Shown: piece by piece, positions 13,299 through 25,103 of the stretch
How positions within the stretch are numbered: the stretch's first letter is position 1
Layout: every line of letters begins with the position of its first letter
DNA from: Zonotrichia leucophrys gambelii
Taxonomy: Eukaryota; Chordata; Aves; Passeriformes; Passerellidae
Direction: 5' to 3'
Assembly (NCBI RefSeq): GCF_028769735.1
Contig: NC_088171.1
Coordinates: 131,333,533 to 131,397,532 of the forward strand
Length of the DNA: 64,000 bases
Notes under the pieces: generated by a model
What the model was told of the DNA's origin: nothing
The model's database searches: none
The model's input: the letters and a program-made list of their open reading frames with translations, nothing else
Program-made: the position numbers and the translations under genes

Positions 13299-13760
13299 TA
13301 TTCCCGCGGAGCCGGCGCGGCGGCCGCCGGGGGCCGGTCACAAAGGAGAAAGCGGGGGCCGGCGGCGCTCGGCAGCGCCCGAGGGGCGCGGGGCAGGGCC
13401 GGTGGCGCCCCGGGTCCGGCCCGCCGCGCTCCTGCCGCGGGGCTGCGCGCTGCGCTCGGCGCTGCCCGGCGGGCCCGGTGCTCGCGGCGCTGGGGCGCGC
13501 GGGCTGCAGGCTGCGCGCTGCCGGCTCCGCCGCCCTCCCTCCGCCCCGAGTGCGCGGCGGCGGCGCCGCGGCTCCCAGTTAAACCCCGCAGAAATTCCTG
13601 CAGGATTACAACACAGATTGGCAGCTCCCCCAGCCAGTGGAAAGAAGCAGCGCGCAGCCACCGCCGGCTCTCGCCCCTCGCAAATTCAAGCAACTTTCCC
13701 CCCCTCCCTCCTCCTCTTCCTCCGCCCTCGTCTCCCCTCTCTAGTCCTCCCCCCCAGTGG
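13299..13760 (-). promoter_or_regulatory. 5' UTR and proximal promoter of the minus-strand signal-peptide gene
   Basis: The GC-rich block upstream of the ATG on the minus strand contains an inverted CCAAT element (plus 13,617-13,621). There is also a purine-rich tract on the sense strand (plus 13,690-13,756, nearly pure C/T on the plus strand). No minus-strand TATA box was seen at a suitable distance, so initiation is probably of the dispersed CpG-island kind. The transcription start cannot be placed from sequence alone. Confidence 0.55.
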
Positions 13761-13815
13761 AAAACATGAGCAGCGCCGCGGACCGACTGGACCGGCTGAG
13801 AGAAGGCTGGCCCCG

Positions 13816-13822
13816 TATAAAA
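13816..13822 (+). promoter_or_regulatory. TATAAAA motif facing the plus strand
   Basis: A perfect TATAAAA within GC-rich flanks. It points away from the signal-peptide gene and would place a plus-strand start near 13,845. A donor-like GTGAGG follows at 14,102. This suggests a divergent transcript from the same island, but a lone motif is weak evidence. Confidence 0.4.
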
Positions 13823-13844
13823 CCGGGGACGTGGAAAGGCTGCC

Positions 13845-14101
13845 CCTTGGCAAGAGAAATCCGGCCGCGTGTTGTTAGCGCTGTGCTGCCGGGGCTCGCT
13901 CCGCTGCTCCGGCCACCCTCCCCGCTTAGCCTCGGTGGCAGCTTCTGCTGTCAGAAAAACAGCAAAATGGAGGGGTCAAAAATCACGGGAAGCGGAGTTA
14001 TCCCGAACATGCCAGCTCATTGTGAATCCTCACAGCTTTTGCCTCAGGATTCATTTTTTTAGAGCTTTTGCCCTGAACGAGAAGACTAGAAACTTTTAAG
14101 G
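13845..14101 (+). ncRNA. Candidate first exon of a divergent transcript
   Basis: The block starts about 25 bases after the plus-strand TATAAAA and ends at a donor-like site (AAGG followed by GTGAGG at 14,102). Its longest open frame, 76 codons from 13,869, stops at 14,099 just before the donor and resembles no protein I know. A non-coding first exon is the better reading. Start and end are inferred from motif spacing only. Two further splice-bounded blocks lie downstream on the same strand (15,222-15,273 and 16,218-16,286). Confidence 0.3.
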
Positions 14102-14463
14102 GTGAGGGGCGGTAAAGTAAGAGGGCTTCGATTTGTAGCTAGTTACATGGATCCAGAAGCTATGTCTTCAAAATAAATATTGCAGGAATTGACAGCACCA
14201 AGAATGTGTGCTTCAGAAGCCAAAACAAGAAGTCTTGCTACAACTAGTCCATGGTATTTCTCAACTGGGGAAAATGGTGCTTTTGCATAGCTTAGGAGCC
14301 TCAGCCCGATCCACTTACATAGGCCAGGATGTTTCCACCACTGAACGTGTACACACATGATATCAGTCATTGGACATGGGAAAGGAGCAATAAGCAGGAA
14401 AGCAAAAAATCTCAGTCTCACTTGCAAACTACAACTGGTGGTTTGCAACTTGCAAACTGCAAC

Positions 14464-14495
14464 TGCTACCTTCTGACTTAAGTCAGAAGGTAGCA
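14464..14495. repeat. Perfect 32-base palindrome
   Basis: The two 16-base halves are exact reverse complements with no spacer; the centre is ACTTAAGT. Direct repeats of a GCAAACT-like motif lie just to the left (14,426-14,464). It could extrude as a cruciform or form an RNA hairpin. Confidence 0.95.
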
Positions 14496-14660
14496 AACAG
14501 CATTTTATAGCCTGAATCAAATGGTCACAAGGACCATAATGGTCTCTTTTTGTTTGAGCAATATCTATGTCTCTCAGAGGATCCAGGTCCCAGTGAGGGC
14601 AAGAAAAGCCCGGGGAGAAACCCCGGGGAGGTGTTTTTCCAAGGCCTTCACTTTGCTTAC

Positions 14661-14739
14661 CCTGTGCTCTGTGAAGGACTTTGGCCAACGGGTTGTGCTG
14701 AGATCCCAACCACCGCTCGTTCCCAATCTGGTTGCCTTC
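14661..14739 (-). other. Splice-bounded candidate exon (minus strand)
   Basis: On the minus strand the 79-base block is preceded by a T-containing acceptor (TCTGTTTTGATAG) and followed by a donor (CACAGG then GTAAGC). All three frames are open, so no frame can be chosen. It contains several CpGs although it lies outside the island. It is about 1.4 kb upstream of the signal-peptide exon on the same strand and could be an upstream untranslated exon of that gene. Chance pairing of splice motifs is a real possibility. Confidence 0.25.
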
Positions 14740-15221
14740 CTATCAAAACAGATATGCCATGTAAGAAAATAAAATAATCTGGCACAAGCGGTCTCTCACC
14801 CCACTCATCACTTTCCCAGCCTCTCCCAGACAAACACATCCCTGGCGATCCCTGCGCAGTGTGGGCGCGGTGGCTGGGGCTGTGCTGGGACAAGGCAGGA
14901 CCCTTCTCCTCAGAGAGGGGGTGGCCATGCCTGGATTGCCTTACTGTGTGCAGCCCACTCCCAGGAACGTGATACCTCCAGCAGTTACCACACTTGCTAT
15001 TTCTAGATCCACCTTCTGGACATGCCATGTCATTGATTTTTAGGCTGCATTCCCCGCTGCAATCATACCAGATTTTCAGTGGTCTGCTCCATGTTGGTGT
15101 CACACACACAGATTGTTTAATATATTCCTTATATTAAACAGACTGTTTAATATAATCTTTCTCGTTCAAAGTATGTTGCAAATACTTAAAACCTAATTCT
15201 GTGTATCCTCTTCCTTTGTAG

Positions 15222-15273
15222 GCAGCCGGATTTCAATTCAACTAAGCAACAATTTCAGCACTGTTTGATGTGG
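15222..15273 (+). ncRNA. Candidate second exon of the divergent transcript
   Basis: A strong acceptor with a pyrimidine tract (CCTCTTCCTTTGTAG) precedes the block and a consensus donor (TGG then GTGAGT) follows it. The 52 bases are open in only one frame and joining to the next block meets a stop, so coding use is unlikely. It lies 1.1 kb downstream of the candidate first exon, in the direction expected for transcription away from the island. Confidence 0.33.
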
Positions 15274-16217
15274 GTGAGTGAAGTACAGTGAAGAAAAGGG
15301 AGTAAAAGTCCATTTGGGCAAAATCTGTAGGACCTCACATAGGCATGGGTTCTTACAGGCAGCCCAGTCTGCAGGGAGGGGAGAGATGAAGAGGTTGCTA
15401 CTTGCCCCCAGTCAAGGGGAAACAGAAAAAGCATTCCTTAACAGTAGGAAAACAGAACACCACATTAGAAACAAAAAACATGAAAGAGCAAATGTGAAGA
15501 CAAAGGCGCTGCTTACAGGAAGCATCCTAAGGGTCATCAGACACCAAAGGGCAGGTGATTTGCTATGTTCAGGTATTTTTTTTAGCATTCTTGAACATTT
15601 TTTTAGTGTTCTTTAACAGGCATGTCTTTTAACTTACAAACCAAGCTCAGCTTTATTTCCATGTTACAATGCATGATTATCAGGGTTTTACATACTTGGC
15701 AGAATCTATCACAGATCAAAATATATCTGCAACAAGCAAAGAGAAGGCCTTTCTCAGGCAAAGATGATGTGAGCAAATGGGCTCCTCATGGACCACCAGT
15801 GTACTTATGGCAAGTGCCCTAGAAAGATCCGGGGCTAAGACCTGCAAAACCTCAAAATCCTAACGTCTCTGGGGGAATGATGTCTGATGCCAAACATGAA
15901 GATAGACATAACACATTAATGCTAGAAGGAGCAGAACTAAAGACCAGAAGCCAGACAGATTATTTGAAAATATAGAAGTGAGCATGAGAATTAAAACATA
16001 GAAAACAATCAACCCTTGTAGTTCACAGAAATAACAAAATACTGTCCTGTATCCCACTTACTCCCAGCCCACTCTCCTGAGTCTTCCGTCTGAGAAGAGC
16101 ATTAAGAGCATTTCCACAAGTGGCCCCATGGAGAAGCAGCTGCAGGCCTGGGCATTTCTATGCAGGCTGTCAGGAAGTGTTCACCGTGTTGCCTTTGTGT
16201 CACCCTGGGTCCCTCAG

Positions 16218-16286
16218 CGCTGCAGGGCACAGGCCACCCTATCACCACACCAACACTGAGTCAAACCAGGCAGGAATGGGATTCAG
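16218..16286 (+). ncRNA. Candidate third exon of the divergent transcript
   Basis: The block is bounded by an acceptor (GTCACCCTGGGTCCCTCAG) and a donor (TTCAG then GTGAGA). The 69 bases are not open in the frame that would continue the preceding block. Together the three blocks give a plausible non-coding transcript; each alone is weak. Confidence 0.27.
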
Positions 16287-18540
16287 GTGAGATTAAGGGA
16301 CAAACTTCAGCAAAGGCCTTTTTTTTTTTTCAAAATATGTTATATGTTGGAAGGATGCAAGACAACCTCAAATGTAGCGTATACTGTGTGGATATCAACT
16401 ACATAAGACCCAAATGTCCACCAAATTTGGAAATTCAGTTTTGGGTCTCTCCTAAGAGGAGAGTTACCAGAATTTTAGGGAAGAGTCATAGTTAGAAATA
16501 CAGGGGAACTGTGCAAAAAGCAAGTTGGGAAATCTCAGGCACAAGTTTCCAGCCTATGGCTGCCAAGGCACCACTGAGGATAAATGTGCATCACAATTTT
16601 TTGAGTGCTTCCCAAGCATTCATTTTTTCATGGCCAATTCTGCAGGTGACTTGCACAACCAGCAGGGCTAAGGAAAGAGATCTACATGGGGAGGAGAGTT
16701 CCTAATCATGCCACTTCTTTTTGTATTATTTCAGTAATACAAGTTGTGGTTGAGAACGCTTGACCCAAAGCACAGCCCTGGGCCTCACACTGCAGTGGAT
16801 GACAAGGTGGTGTTGACCAGACTGTTTGTTATATAAATGACTGATTTGTTGTATTTGTTGTATTTGACTGGTTGTATTTGCGCCCAGGATGGGAAAGACT
16901 TGGCATCACGTTCAAAGATCATAAGAAGGGTCAAATTTTCTCAAATAACTTATTCAAAGAGAGACAGAACCTGTGAAAAGGAAGAATACAGCTGACATTA
17001 AATGGGTTTGAAGCCACACTGACAATGACCTGAAAAAACTTGGTAAGATGTGTTGTTAGGGCAGTTTAAAGAGATTTATTACCACATCCTCAAACTCCCA
17101 AATTTTATCCTTGTAATTTAAGAACAATAGAACTGCTCATCTCTTCTATAGAAATATTTCTAAGTAATATTATTCTATGTAATATTTTTAAGTGCAGTTG
17201 TGTTCATTTCTGTAGTATAATCTGAATTCAGGGATGTGGTAGAGTGGGACTGTTACTTATGGGGCCATTGAACCACAGGAGAGGTGCCAGCAATTTTTGG
17301 TAACACATCAATGAATGATTCTTTTCTGCATCAGTTCTTAACAGTGCAATTACATGAGCATGCATCCTTCCTCAACAGGCTCTTGTTCTAAAGGGTAGTT
17401 CTGAGCAGCCCCAGAACACCTTAGGACATGCGTGCTTCTCTTTGATGCAGAGGCCTATGCAGTTTCTGAATCATAGACATATGCAGGTTATTTAATTTTT
17501 ATTGTATCTATAGTTTTAGTTTGGTTAGATATGAAGTTCAAAACATGTCTGCACAAAACCAGGCATCCCTGATAGCTGAAGCAATAGCGCAGCAGGAGCT
17601 AAGGGCATTGCTGAGCAACCAGTGCTTGTTGTGTCTGCTGTGGCACCTCTGGGGCTGCACAGCTGGGCTGTATGGGGTTTATAGTGATAGGCTTTATATG
17701 AATGCAGCAGAAAGTCTGAGCATGGCATGCAACAGCTGGCAACAGAAACATGCAGCTGACAAAACTTTATTTTGTTCATTTTTCACAGACAAGTATAGCG
17801 GTAGGGAGATGTAATAAGAAAATAAAAGGCTGGCATTAAAGGCAGAGCACAAGCAGCAACTTCCTACGAGATGGTGGGTTGGGTGAAACAGTCCAGAAGT
17901 AGCCTGCAAATGGGGCTGGTTTGTGTTTGTCGCTCTGCAACAAAAGGAGTGAGTGTCCATGCCAGGAGACAGAGACATGCACCTGGGCTGGGGGCTTTGC
18001 TGCAGTGAGGGGATGCAGGGGATGTGCAGGGCAGCCGGGGGGGGCTGGAGTCATCTGTGCTCGTTGAGAATGCTGTCAGCCAGCTTTCCAAGAGAGCTCC
18101 TTTCAGAAAGCCCCCACCTCTGCCTAGAGGGGAACATCTGAACCAGTCATTAGTCCAGATTCAAAGGTGGCCTTTACACCTGGCACTGAAGTCCAGCTTT
18201 GGCAGCACTCCTGGAGTAGGGCTCGTTCCCTGCCATTCACCATCTCGCTGAATCTTTTAAATGTAAAATACATGCCCCGAGTGCCTTGCTGATTTAAGAA
18301 TCTCTTTTCCAGTGTAGGTGCCTACCAAGAACCATAAGTAAAGTGAAGGACACAGTGCTGACAGCTGGAGCTACCAAAAATTATAAAACTTGGCCAAAAC
18401 CCACTTCTGTCCTGGGTACAGAAACTTTGGACATTAACTGCAGTAAGAAACTCAGTGTCACTTTGTGCTGGCCTCCTGAACAGGGTAAAATTTACCAGTT
18501 TACCATTCTGACAATTCTAGCCAAAGCTATTGAGCTTTTT

Positions 18541-18575
18541 TTGTTGTTTTTTTTTTGTTTGTTTGTTTGTTTTAA
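18541..18575. repeat. T-rich tract with (TTTG)n
   Basis: A poly-T run grades into about five TTTG units. Low complexity. Confidence 0.85.
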
Positions 18576-21500
18576 TTAGGACAAAATGTATCTTTAAAAT
18601 AGAAAAAGTATTTCTTTGTCTCTGTAAGTTCTATTTAGAGCTATGGCTCAGTATTTGCCTGAGACTTTTGCATACCTGAAAGTGTCTCATATGTGATGAT
18701 CTCTGCAAATGAAATGCGTTGTTGATTTAGTTTATTTTCCCAGAAGATTATATCATAGTTAAGGTTTGTATGCAGTACATCAGAAGAAAAATACAGAAGG
18801 GTTGAATTGAAATAGATTTTAATACTGCAAGGTGTACTGCTCAAGTTAATGAAAGTCAGACATACATTTGGCTGCTGTTGCTAACTGAATAATACAAGTA
18901 ATTACAGAAGCGTCTATTCAATTTCTGATGAACATGAGTAATTTCCATTATCTTAAAATGTGTAGGAGTTATGAATTAGAGGTGCAGTGATTGCCCAACA
19001 CTTTTTCATTATTATATCTTGTTGTCAGTTGCTTATACATTTGCCAAAGTTTAATGCAGCAAGCTGAAATTTCCTATACTGGGTATCAACCTCCAGCTGA
19101 CTTCATTTGTTCAATTTTATTTTTGTTTTGCAAGTTTTATCAAGAATGCTGCATCTGGTTCCAAGAGCAAGGTTAGGAGAAAGTATGTTATTTTGTCTAT
19201 AGTAATACAAATTCCCTCCAAAATTTCCCTAAGAAGATGTTTTACCTCCATGCATGGAAGGAAAGCACAAAAATTTGGCAAAAGAAGTCAACCAAACACC
19301 AGAAATTTTCTTTTCAACACATTTGGGAGATTATTCCCAGCTTTGGACCATGTCTAAGCATTACTGTCTTTGCAGTTTGTACATGCTCAGTAGAGACTTG
19401 TTAAATTCTGACATCTAAAAATCCCATCTAGGCCAAACATGTTCCAGCTCAGAGCCATAGAAATCTTTCTGTGCTTGGTCTCCAAATAAAAGGGCTGTAG
19501 AGTTGCCCTTGGCACTTGTGAGACAAGGTCTGCTGTGTGTGCCTGTGCAGCAAGGGGAAAGAGAGGGGAATTTGGTTTACTCATGGAAGAATAAAGAGAG
19601 GTTCAGTGGTTGTAAAAGGTGGAGACTGAAGAAGAAGAGGGATATGGGGAGGGAGAAGGACAGGAGTGGGGGTAGAAGGAGACATTGGCACAGAGGGGCA
19701 AATGTCAGGACATCAGGCCCATGGTAGGTGATACCCTTGGGGGCAGCAAGGGAGGAAAGCAGGACCATGCAGTGTCTGGGGTGGTGGGAGGAGAAGGGGA
19801 AGGATACAGTCCTGACCAAGACAAGATGATGACTTCCATCACTGAATAACTGTATTTTCCTCCAGACCCTGAAATCACAGTGTCAGACGTAAGGCACCAT
19901 CTTCCTTTGCTGTCAGCAGAGAGCAAAGGGAAGATGTCTGTCAGCCCCAACGCTCTGCATTGGCTGATCAGTATAAATAATAGGCTTTTTAGTGAAAGAT
20001 AATGTTGTCAGTAATATCCATGAGCAGCAAGATCCATGCTGTACTTTTTTGCAGAAGTTTAAAGCTATGGAGACAATGACACAGATGACTATAATTAAAG
20101 ATAGTATCAAAAAGCATTAGTTGCAAGGACAACCTTAATTTTGATTTTTCTCAACTTCAAACACCTTGTTTTGTAGCTTAAATGTTTTTACGGCAAAAAT
20201 TTTCTTCATATTGTTCTCAGTATTTAATGCCCAACGTGTCCCACTTAACTAATTTCTGTTGTCTGGCTCTGGAAATCTTTACCCATATGAGTAATGCTTG
20301 CACACATGAAAAAAATCACCAGAATTAACTGACACCACTTATCACCTCCTAATTTACGAGAGTAAACAGATCCTGAAGTACTTGCCCATTTAATTCACGG
20401 AACATGCTAAAGTTAGTCCAGATTTGTGTGTAATTAATGAAATTATTTTAAAACAGTATCTGATACCTCTTGCCTGCTCCTGCTTTGTTGTTCAGATATA
20501 AATATATTTTAAATAAACATATATTCCAACAGCAAGTGAGCATCTGTCTATGTCAAGCCTTATCACAGCTATCTGGGTTTTTTGCATTTCGGTTTCTCTC
20601 TCTGTTGGTGTTGCTTTTACCTTCTCAGGATGGAACTGCATCCAGAGCCAAAAGAATGAAATAAAGATGTGTCCAGGTTGTGCATGTTTCAGCATATTTA
20701 TTCCAACTTCAGAATATACATCCTGTGAGCATCAAAACAAATTAGTCTACAGTACAAGGAGAGTCTATGGTCTGGCTGTTTTCAAGAGAAAATGCAGCTG
20801 GACTTTTCGTGCTAGAGGAAAAGCTTCCTTTTCCTGCAGCAAGCTTTTATTTTTTGAGTCTAATTGCAAACTTCTCAGGTGTGTAGAAAAAGCTGCTTAT
20901 TAGGGGCGAAATGAAATAATAAGCAGTGTCCCTCAGAGCTTGTAGAACAGTCCCCAGGGAAGTCTGGCACCCAGGTGAGAAGAGCCACCACCTCCTGCCA
21001 TGGGATGGAGCAGTGTGGGGCTTCCCCTGGCTGCAGTATCCCTCGTTTCAGGGTTCCTAAATCAAAGGGTCGTTAGTACACACATTCTTAATAATGACCA
21101 GCTTTCTAAGATAGTAAAATGGCAATTATGCAGGGCTGCAAGCAAAGGACAGATTCTGAATGAGAGAAAATGGTTCAAAGCATGTGATTAAATAGTGGTA
21201 GGCTTAAGGTCTTAATTCTCATCTCCTGCTATGTGGAGCCGGAGTAACTCATTTGTAGTCAGTGAAGCTACAGAGATGTAAGACAGCATTGGGGGAGAAT
21301 CAGGCCATTGTTCTCTGCAAAACTCACTGATAAGATATTAATTACTAAAGAGAAAATGCCATCAAAGTATTTGAAATGCTTTGCAGAATTCAGGAGACAA
21401 ACTCATTAAATGCTATGTCATACAGGGAATTAGTTCCAAATTTGTGAATGTGGAGAAGGCAAATGCTGCACTACAGATAAATGAAAGATCAACTTGAAAG

Positions 21501-22668
21501 CCTCCTTCAGAAGACCCCTTGCTTTTGGAGCAGGAACCAACCCCACACATTACATCCAGAGACGTGAAACAATTCCAGATAAAATAAATCACCCTGAACC
21601 TTGGTCCATCTCACATACTGAATGCCAGCCAACTGCAGTTGTTTAAGGTTTGTAGAAGTTCACTGGACTCTGTTTCCTGCCCAGCCTGTCTCCCCTTCCT
21701 CCCCTCCACTCATAGCTCTCATCTTAGGTCAAGCAAATCTTGGAAGCAGAAAAATTAAACACCATGTGCGGTCTTCCTAACTGAACACCCAGTTAAGGCA
21801 CAAGAAATCTCTGGGGAAAATCCCTCCAGGGATAGGATAAAATCTATGGTAAAATTTTCATTTATCTCTCCAAGGGCAAGATTTTATGCTTATCCTCAGA
21901 ATAATCCCCAGATTGTTTTTCAGACCCTAATTGCTGAGATAGGATGACCAAGGATTTGAAAATCCTGATGTCTTTTTGAACAAAAGCCCAGAGCAGTTAA
22001 CCCTCGATTAAATCCACCATGCAGGAGATGGAGCATATTAGTGTACAAGAAGGAGCAGCAGAGGAGTTGTGAAATGACCATGTCTCAGGGCACAGTGCTG
22101 TGAGCCTCAGCCACCACACATGCTGTGTCCTGCTGGCAGACCCTGGGTGCTGAGGTTCTCGGTCCAACAACATGGTTGTCTTGAAGGCACATTTTCCCCC
22201 CAGTCTGTTTGCTCCAGGCATGGGCAAAAGCCCTGTGACAAGATGCTGGGAGTGAGGCTTCTCAGGGCTGAGTTCCACATCCAGCTGTGTGATGCAGCAG
22301 GTGAAGCAGGACAAGATGCACTTGTCACATGAGACAGGGGCAAGGTAAAGATGCCATGGTAATATGTCCTGAATATATGACCTGTGTGCAACACTGCCCT
22401 GGGATCTGATGGAGTGATTACATTCTTGTCATGAGATCTGTGTGGAGGACAGAACCCTTTGAACGTCCTTTATATCCAGCTCTTTCTTGTCGCTATTGTT
22501 CAAACCCAGCCACTCAAAGCAGAAGGTTCACACTCTGCCATTGCCATCATTATGTACTGATCACACTCTGGGAGTGGTGGCAGGAGCTCAAAAGGATTAT
22601 TCACAGTCCCTCGAGCTGCCAAAGAGGCTGTCCACTGCAGGAGTGGTTCTCTGGCTCACAGGAAGATG

Positions 22669-22740
22669 TGTCTGCCAGGACAGCAAAGTCGTCAGCTGAG
22701 GGACATGTCTGCCAGGACAGCAGTGTCCTCAGCTGCAGGA
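22669..22740. repeat. Tandem duplication, period 38
   Basis: Two copies of a GTCTGCCAGGACAGCA-led unit begin at 22,669 and 22,707. They differ at a few positions. Confidence 0.85.
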
Positions 22741-25042
22741 CTTGCCTTGTCATTGCCATCCAGTCCTGGGCACCTGCAGTTCAAATTTCTGGGTGACAGG
22801 AGGCATAACAGGTATATAACTGTTGTCAAAGTGGTCATGAGAACACAGTTTCACTCCTCAAAAGAGAGATAGATAACTTGTGCATCAGCCAGAGGCTGCT
22901 CTGATGATGTCTCTCAGTGAATGGTGCCACTGCCTCACTGACATAATTTCCATCTTGAGTGGCACAGTGGGACTGTCACCTTTCCCTTGTACCCTGGGAT
23001 GGATGATCTCCCACTACCAGATAGTTCAGACCAATCTTTGGGTTTCCATGGTTTGGAGCAGTGCCTCTGTCAGTTCTGTGGTGTAATTCCAGGCAATAGT
23101 GCAGGTGCTCAGGGAGATCCAGTCTGCCCCAGTGGGTGTAACACAGAGGCTCACAGGCAGAGTCCCTGGAAGTGCAAAGTCTTAGCCACAATGCAGAGAC
23201 TGACCTGAAGAGCGTCCAGCTGCACAGTTTGAAGAGGGTAAAGGTTTTGGTTGTCCTGTTGCAATGGTAGTGGTGGCTGTGAGCACCCTGATGCCAGACA
23301 GTGTTGCTCACTGAGGCAGCATGTGGCCAGGCTGGCTGACTGCAGGTGTTTGAGAGTGTGGTGGGAAAGGAAATGAGTGCCACTGGTACAGCATGAGGTC
23401 CTTCAATGAAGGTAGCCACTGTCTAGGTGGAGCATGGCCCCTATTTTCTGTGATTTCCTGAGGCAGCAAAACCATGTGGGCCTGGTCAGGGTAGAACCCA
23501 GAGAAGGTATGAGCCAGAGAAACCACCTAGTGCTTCTGGGAAGGACCAGAAGTTGACATTTATCAAAGGTAAGGAAAAGGCTTAGATGCAGCCACAATGG
23601 GCTTAATTTAACAAGTGGATGAATTGCAGGCACTGCCCGGAGCAGCCAATCATCACACTAACATGCAGCTCCAAGGCTAGCAGGAGAGTGTCCTTATCCA
23701 ACAACAGGTCACAGATTGAGGAGACATAAGAGAAAGAGTGTCTTTTTTTGGGAGTGATATATTTTCAATCCAAATCTACGTGGAACCTATTTTAATAGAA
23801 AATTTGTACTAAATTGAGGAAAATTTTAACGATACCCTTTTTCATTCTTGCAAAGGTATCTTTTCAGAATGGGCCAAAAAGTAGATTAATAGTGTGGAAT
23901 AAAAAAGAATTAAAACAGCAAACATCAAAGTCATGGTTGTGCTGCTGCAGTGTCTCATCACTGGGCATCAGCTTGCTGGAGCTGTGTCCGTTCCAGTGTT
24001 TTGTTAAAACACTGCATTGGGAACAGTAATTAAACAGATTCTGATGATGGTTTTCAACACATGCCAGCTGGCTCCCAGCCAGTGTCAAAGCAGAAACATT
24101 GTGGAAACTCATGGTCAATGATGACTTTGATCTTTGAAGGGCTTTGTAGTGGTGGAAGGAAATGGGAGGATAGGAGGGAGGGAGAAGGATGCAAGCAGTA
24201 GGGAGAAAAAAGACTAATGTGCATTGGAGTGGGAATTATCACCTTGACAAAGGCAGTGGGTGCTTTCTTCTTTCCCCTCTTTCTTTACATGGGGTAGTAG
24301 GCACAGTCATAAACTTTATGGTAAAGATTCGTGTTTGTGAATGGCAACCCATATGAGCAACAGAAGTCCCTTGAATATTCCCACATGTGTCATTGGGATT
24401 GTTCTGTGAGTGCCTTCCTCTGCACACTGGCTTGCAGTGGCAGGCTCTGCCTGCATGTTGATTTGCAGTGGACACTGCATAGTGTTGGAATCCTTCAGGA
24501 CAGGATCCAGAGCAAAGATGAAGAAGAGCTCTTCGCTCTTCTGCAGCCAAGAAAATCATAAACGCACATGCTATTCAAATTATCTACTTAGACATTGCCT
24601 GAAATGCTACAACAGCTACAGCTCTTTAGGCACAAAAAGGATCCTTGCTTCTGTCCCACAAGGTTCACTTTACAAGGTTTAGATGTTTCATGAATGAAGA
24701 ACAAGGATAATGGACAGCCACATCTGGGATGAACGAGCACATAGGGATGTTCCTATTTCAGCCAACCAGTCAGTTGAAATTTGGTATGACTTTCCCATGT
24801 TAACAGCAATAGGCATGAAGAAGGAGAATAATTTTGTCCTTTCAAAGCCTTGGAGACTTACTTACAAAGGTAGAGGATGTTGCTGATTTTCAGGTGTAAT
24901 GCCAGCGGTAATTTGGTCAGAAATGAGCCCACGTTCCCAGCCTGTGCTGGAGGGCTCTGAATACTGGTGTGGTCTCTCTAAAGTAAACCTCACTTCTGAG
25001 ATCACAGATGCTTTCACTCTATTTTTCTTAGGAAATTCTTTG

Positions 25043-25103
25043 CAGAAGTAGGATTTGCTTGACAGGAACTTACAGAACTATTTACAGAAGTAGGATTTGC
25101 TTG
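25043..25103. repeat. Tandem duplication, period 42
   Basis: An identical 19-base block (CAGAAGTAGGATTTGCTTG) occurs at 25,043-25,061 and 25,085-25,103; the sequence between the copies is less well conserved. Confidence 0.85.

Larger units (their letters stand above)
12225..13960. promoter_or_regulatory. CpG island, promoter of a minus-strand gene and possibly divergent
   Basis: Base composition changes sharply here. CpG dinucleotides are dense and undepleted, while the flanks on both sides are AT-rich and CpG-poor. The island spans the first coding exon of a minus-strand gene (13,239-13,298), the start of its first intron and its upstream region. Within the upstream part are an inverted CCAAT motif (ATTGG on the plus strand, 13,617-13,621) and a long pyrimidine tract at 13,690-13,756. 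Such islands in birds mark promoters of broadly or developmentally expressed genes. The many long open frames inside (for example 12,057-13,022 and 12,375-13,298) follow from scarce AT-rich stop codons, not from coding. Confidence 0.9.

Noticed and set aside
14143..15109. Overlapping 188- and 150-codon minus-strand open frames
   Set aside because: No family recognised, and they span the perfect palindrome. Only the splice-bounded 79-base part was kept, as a weak candidate.
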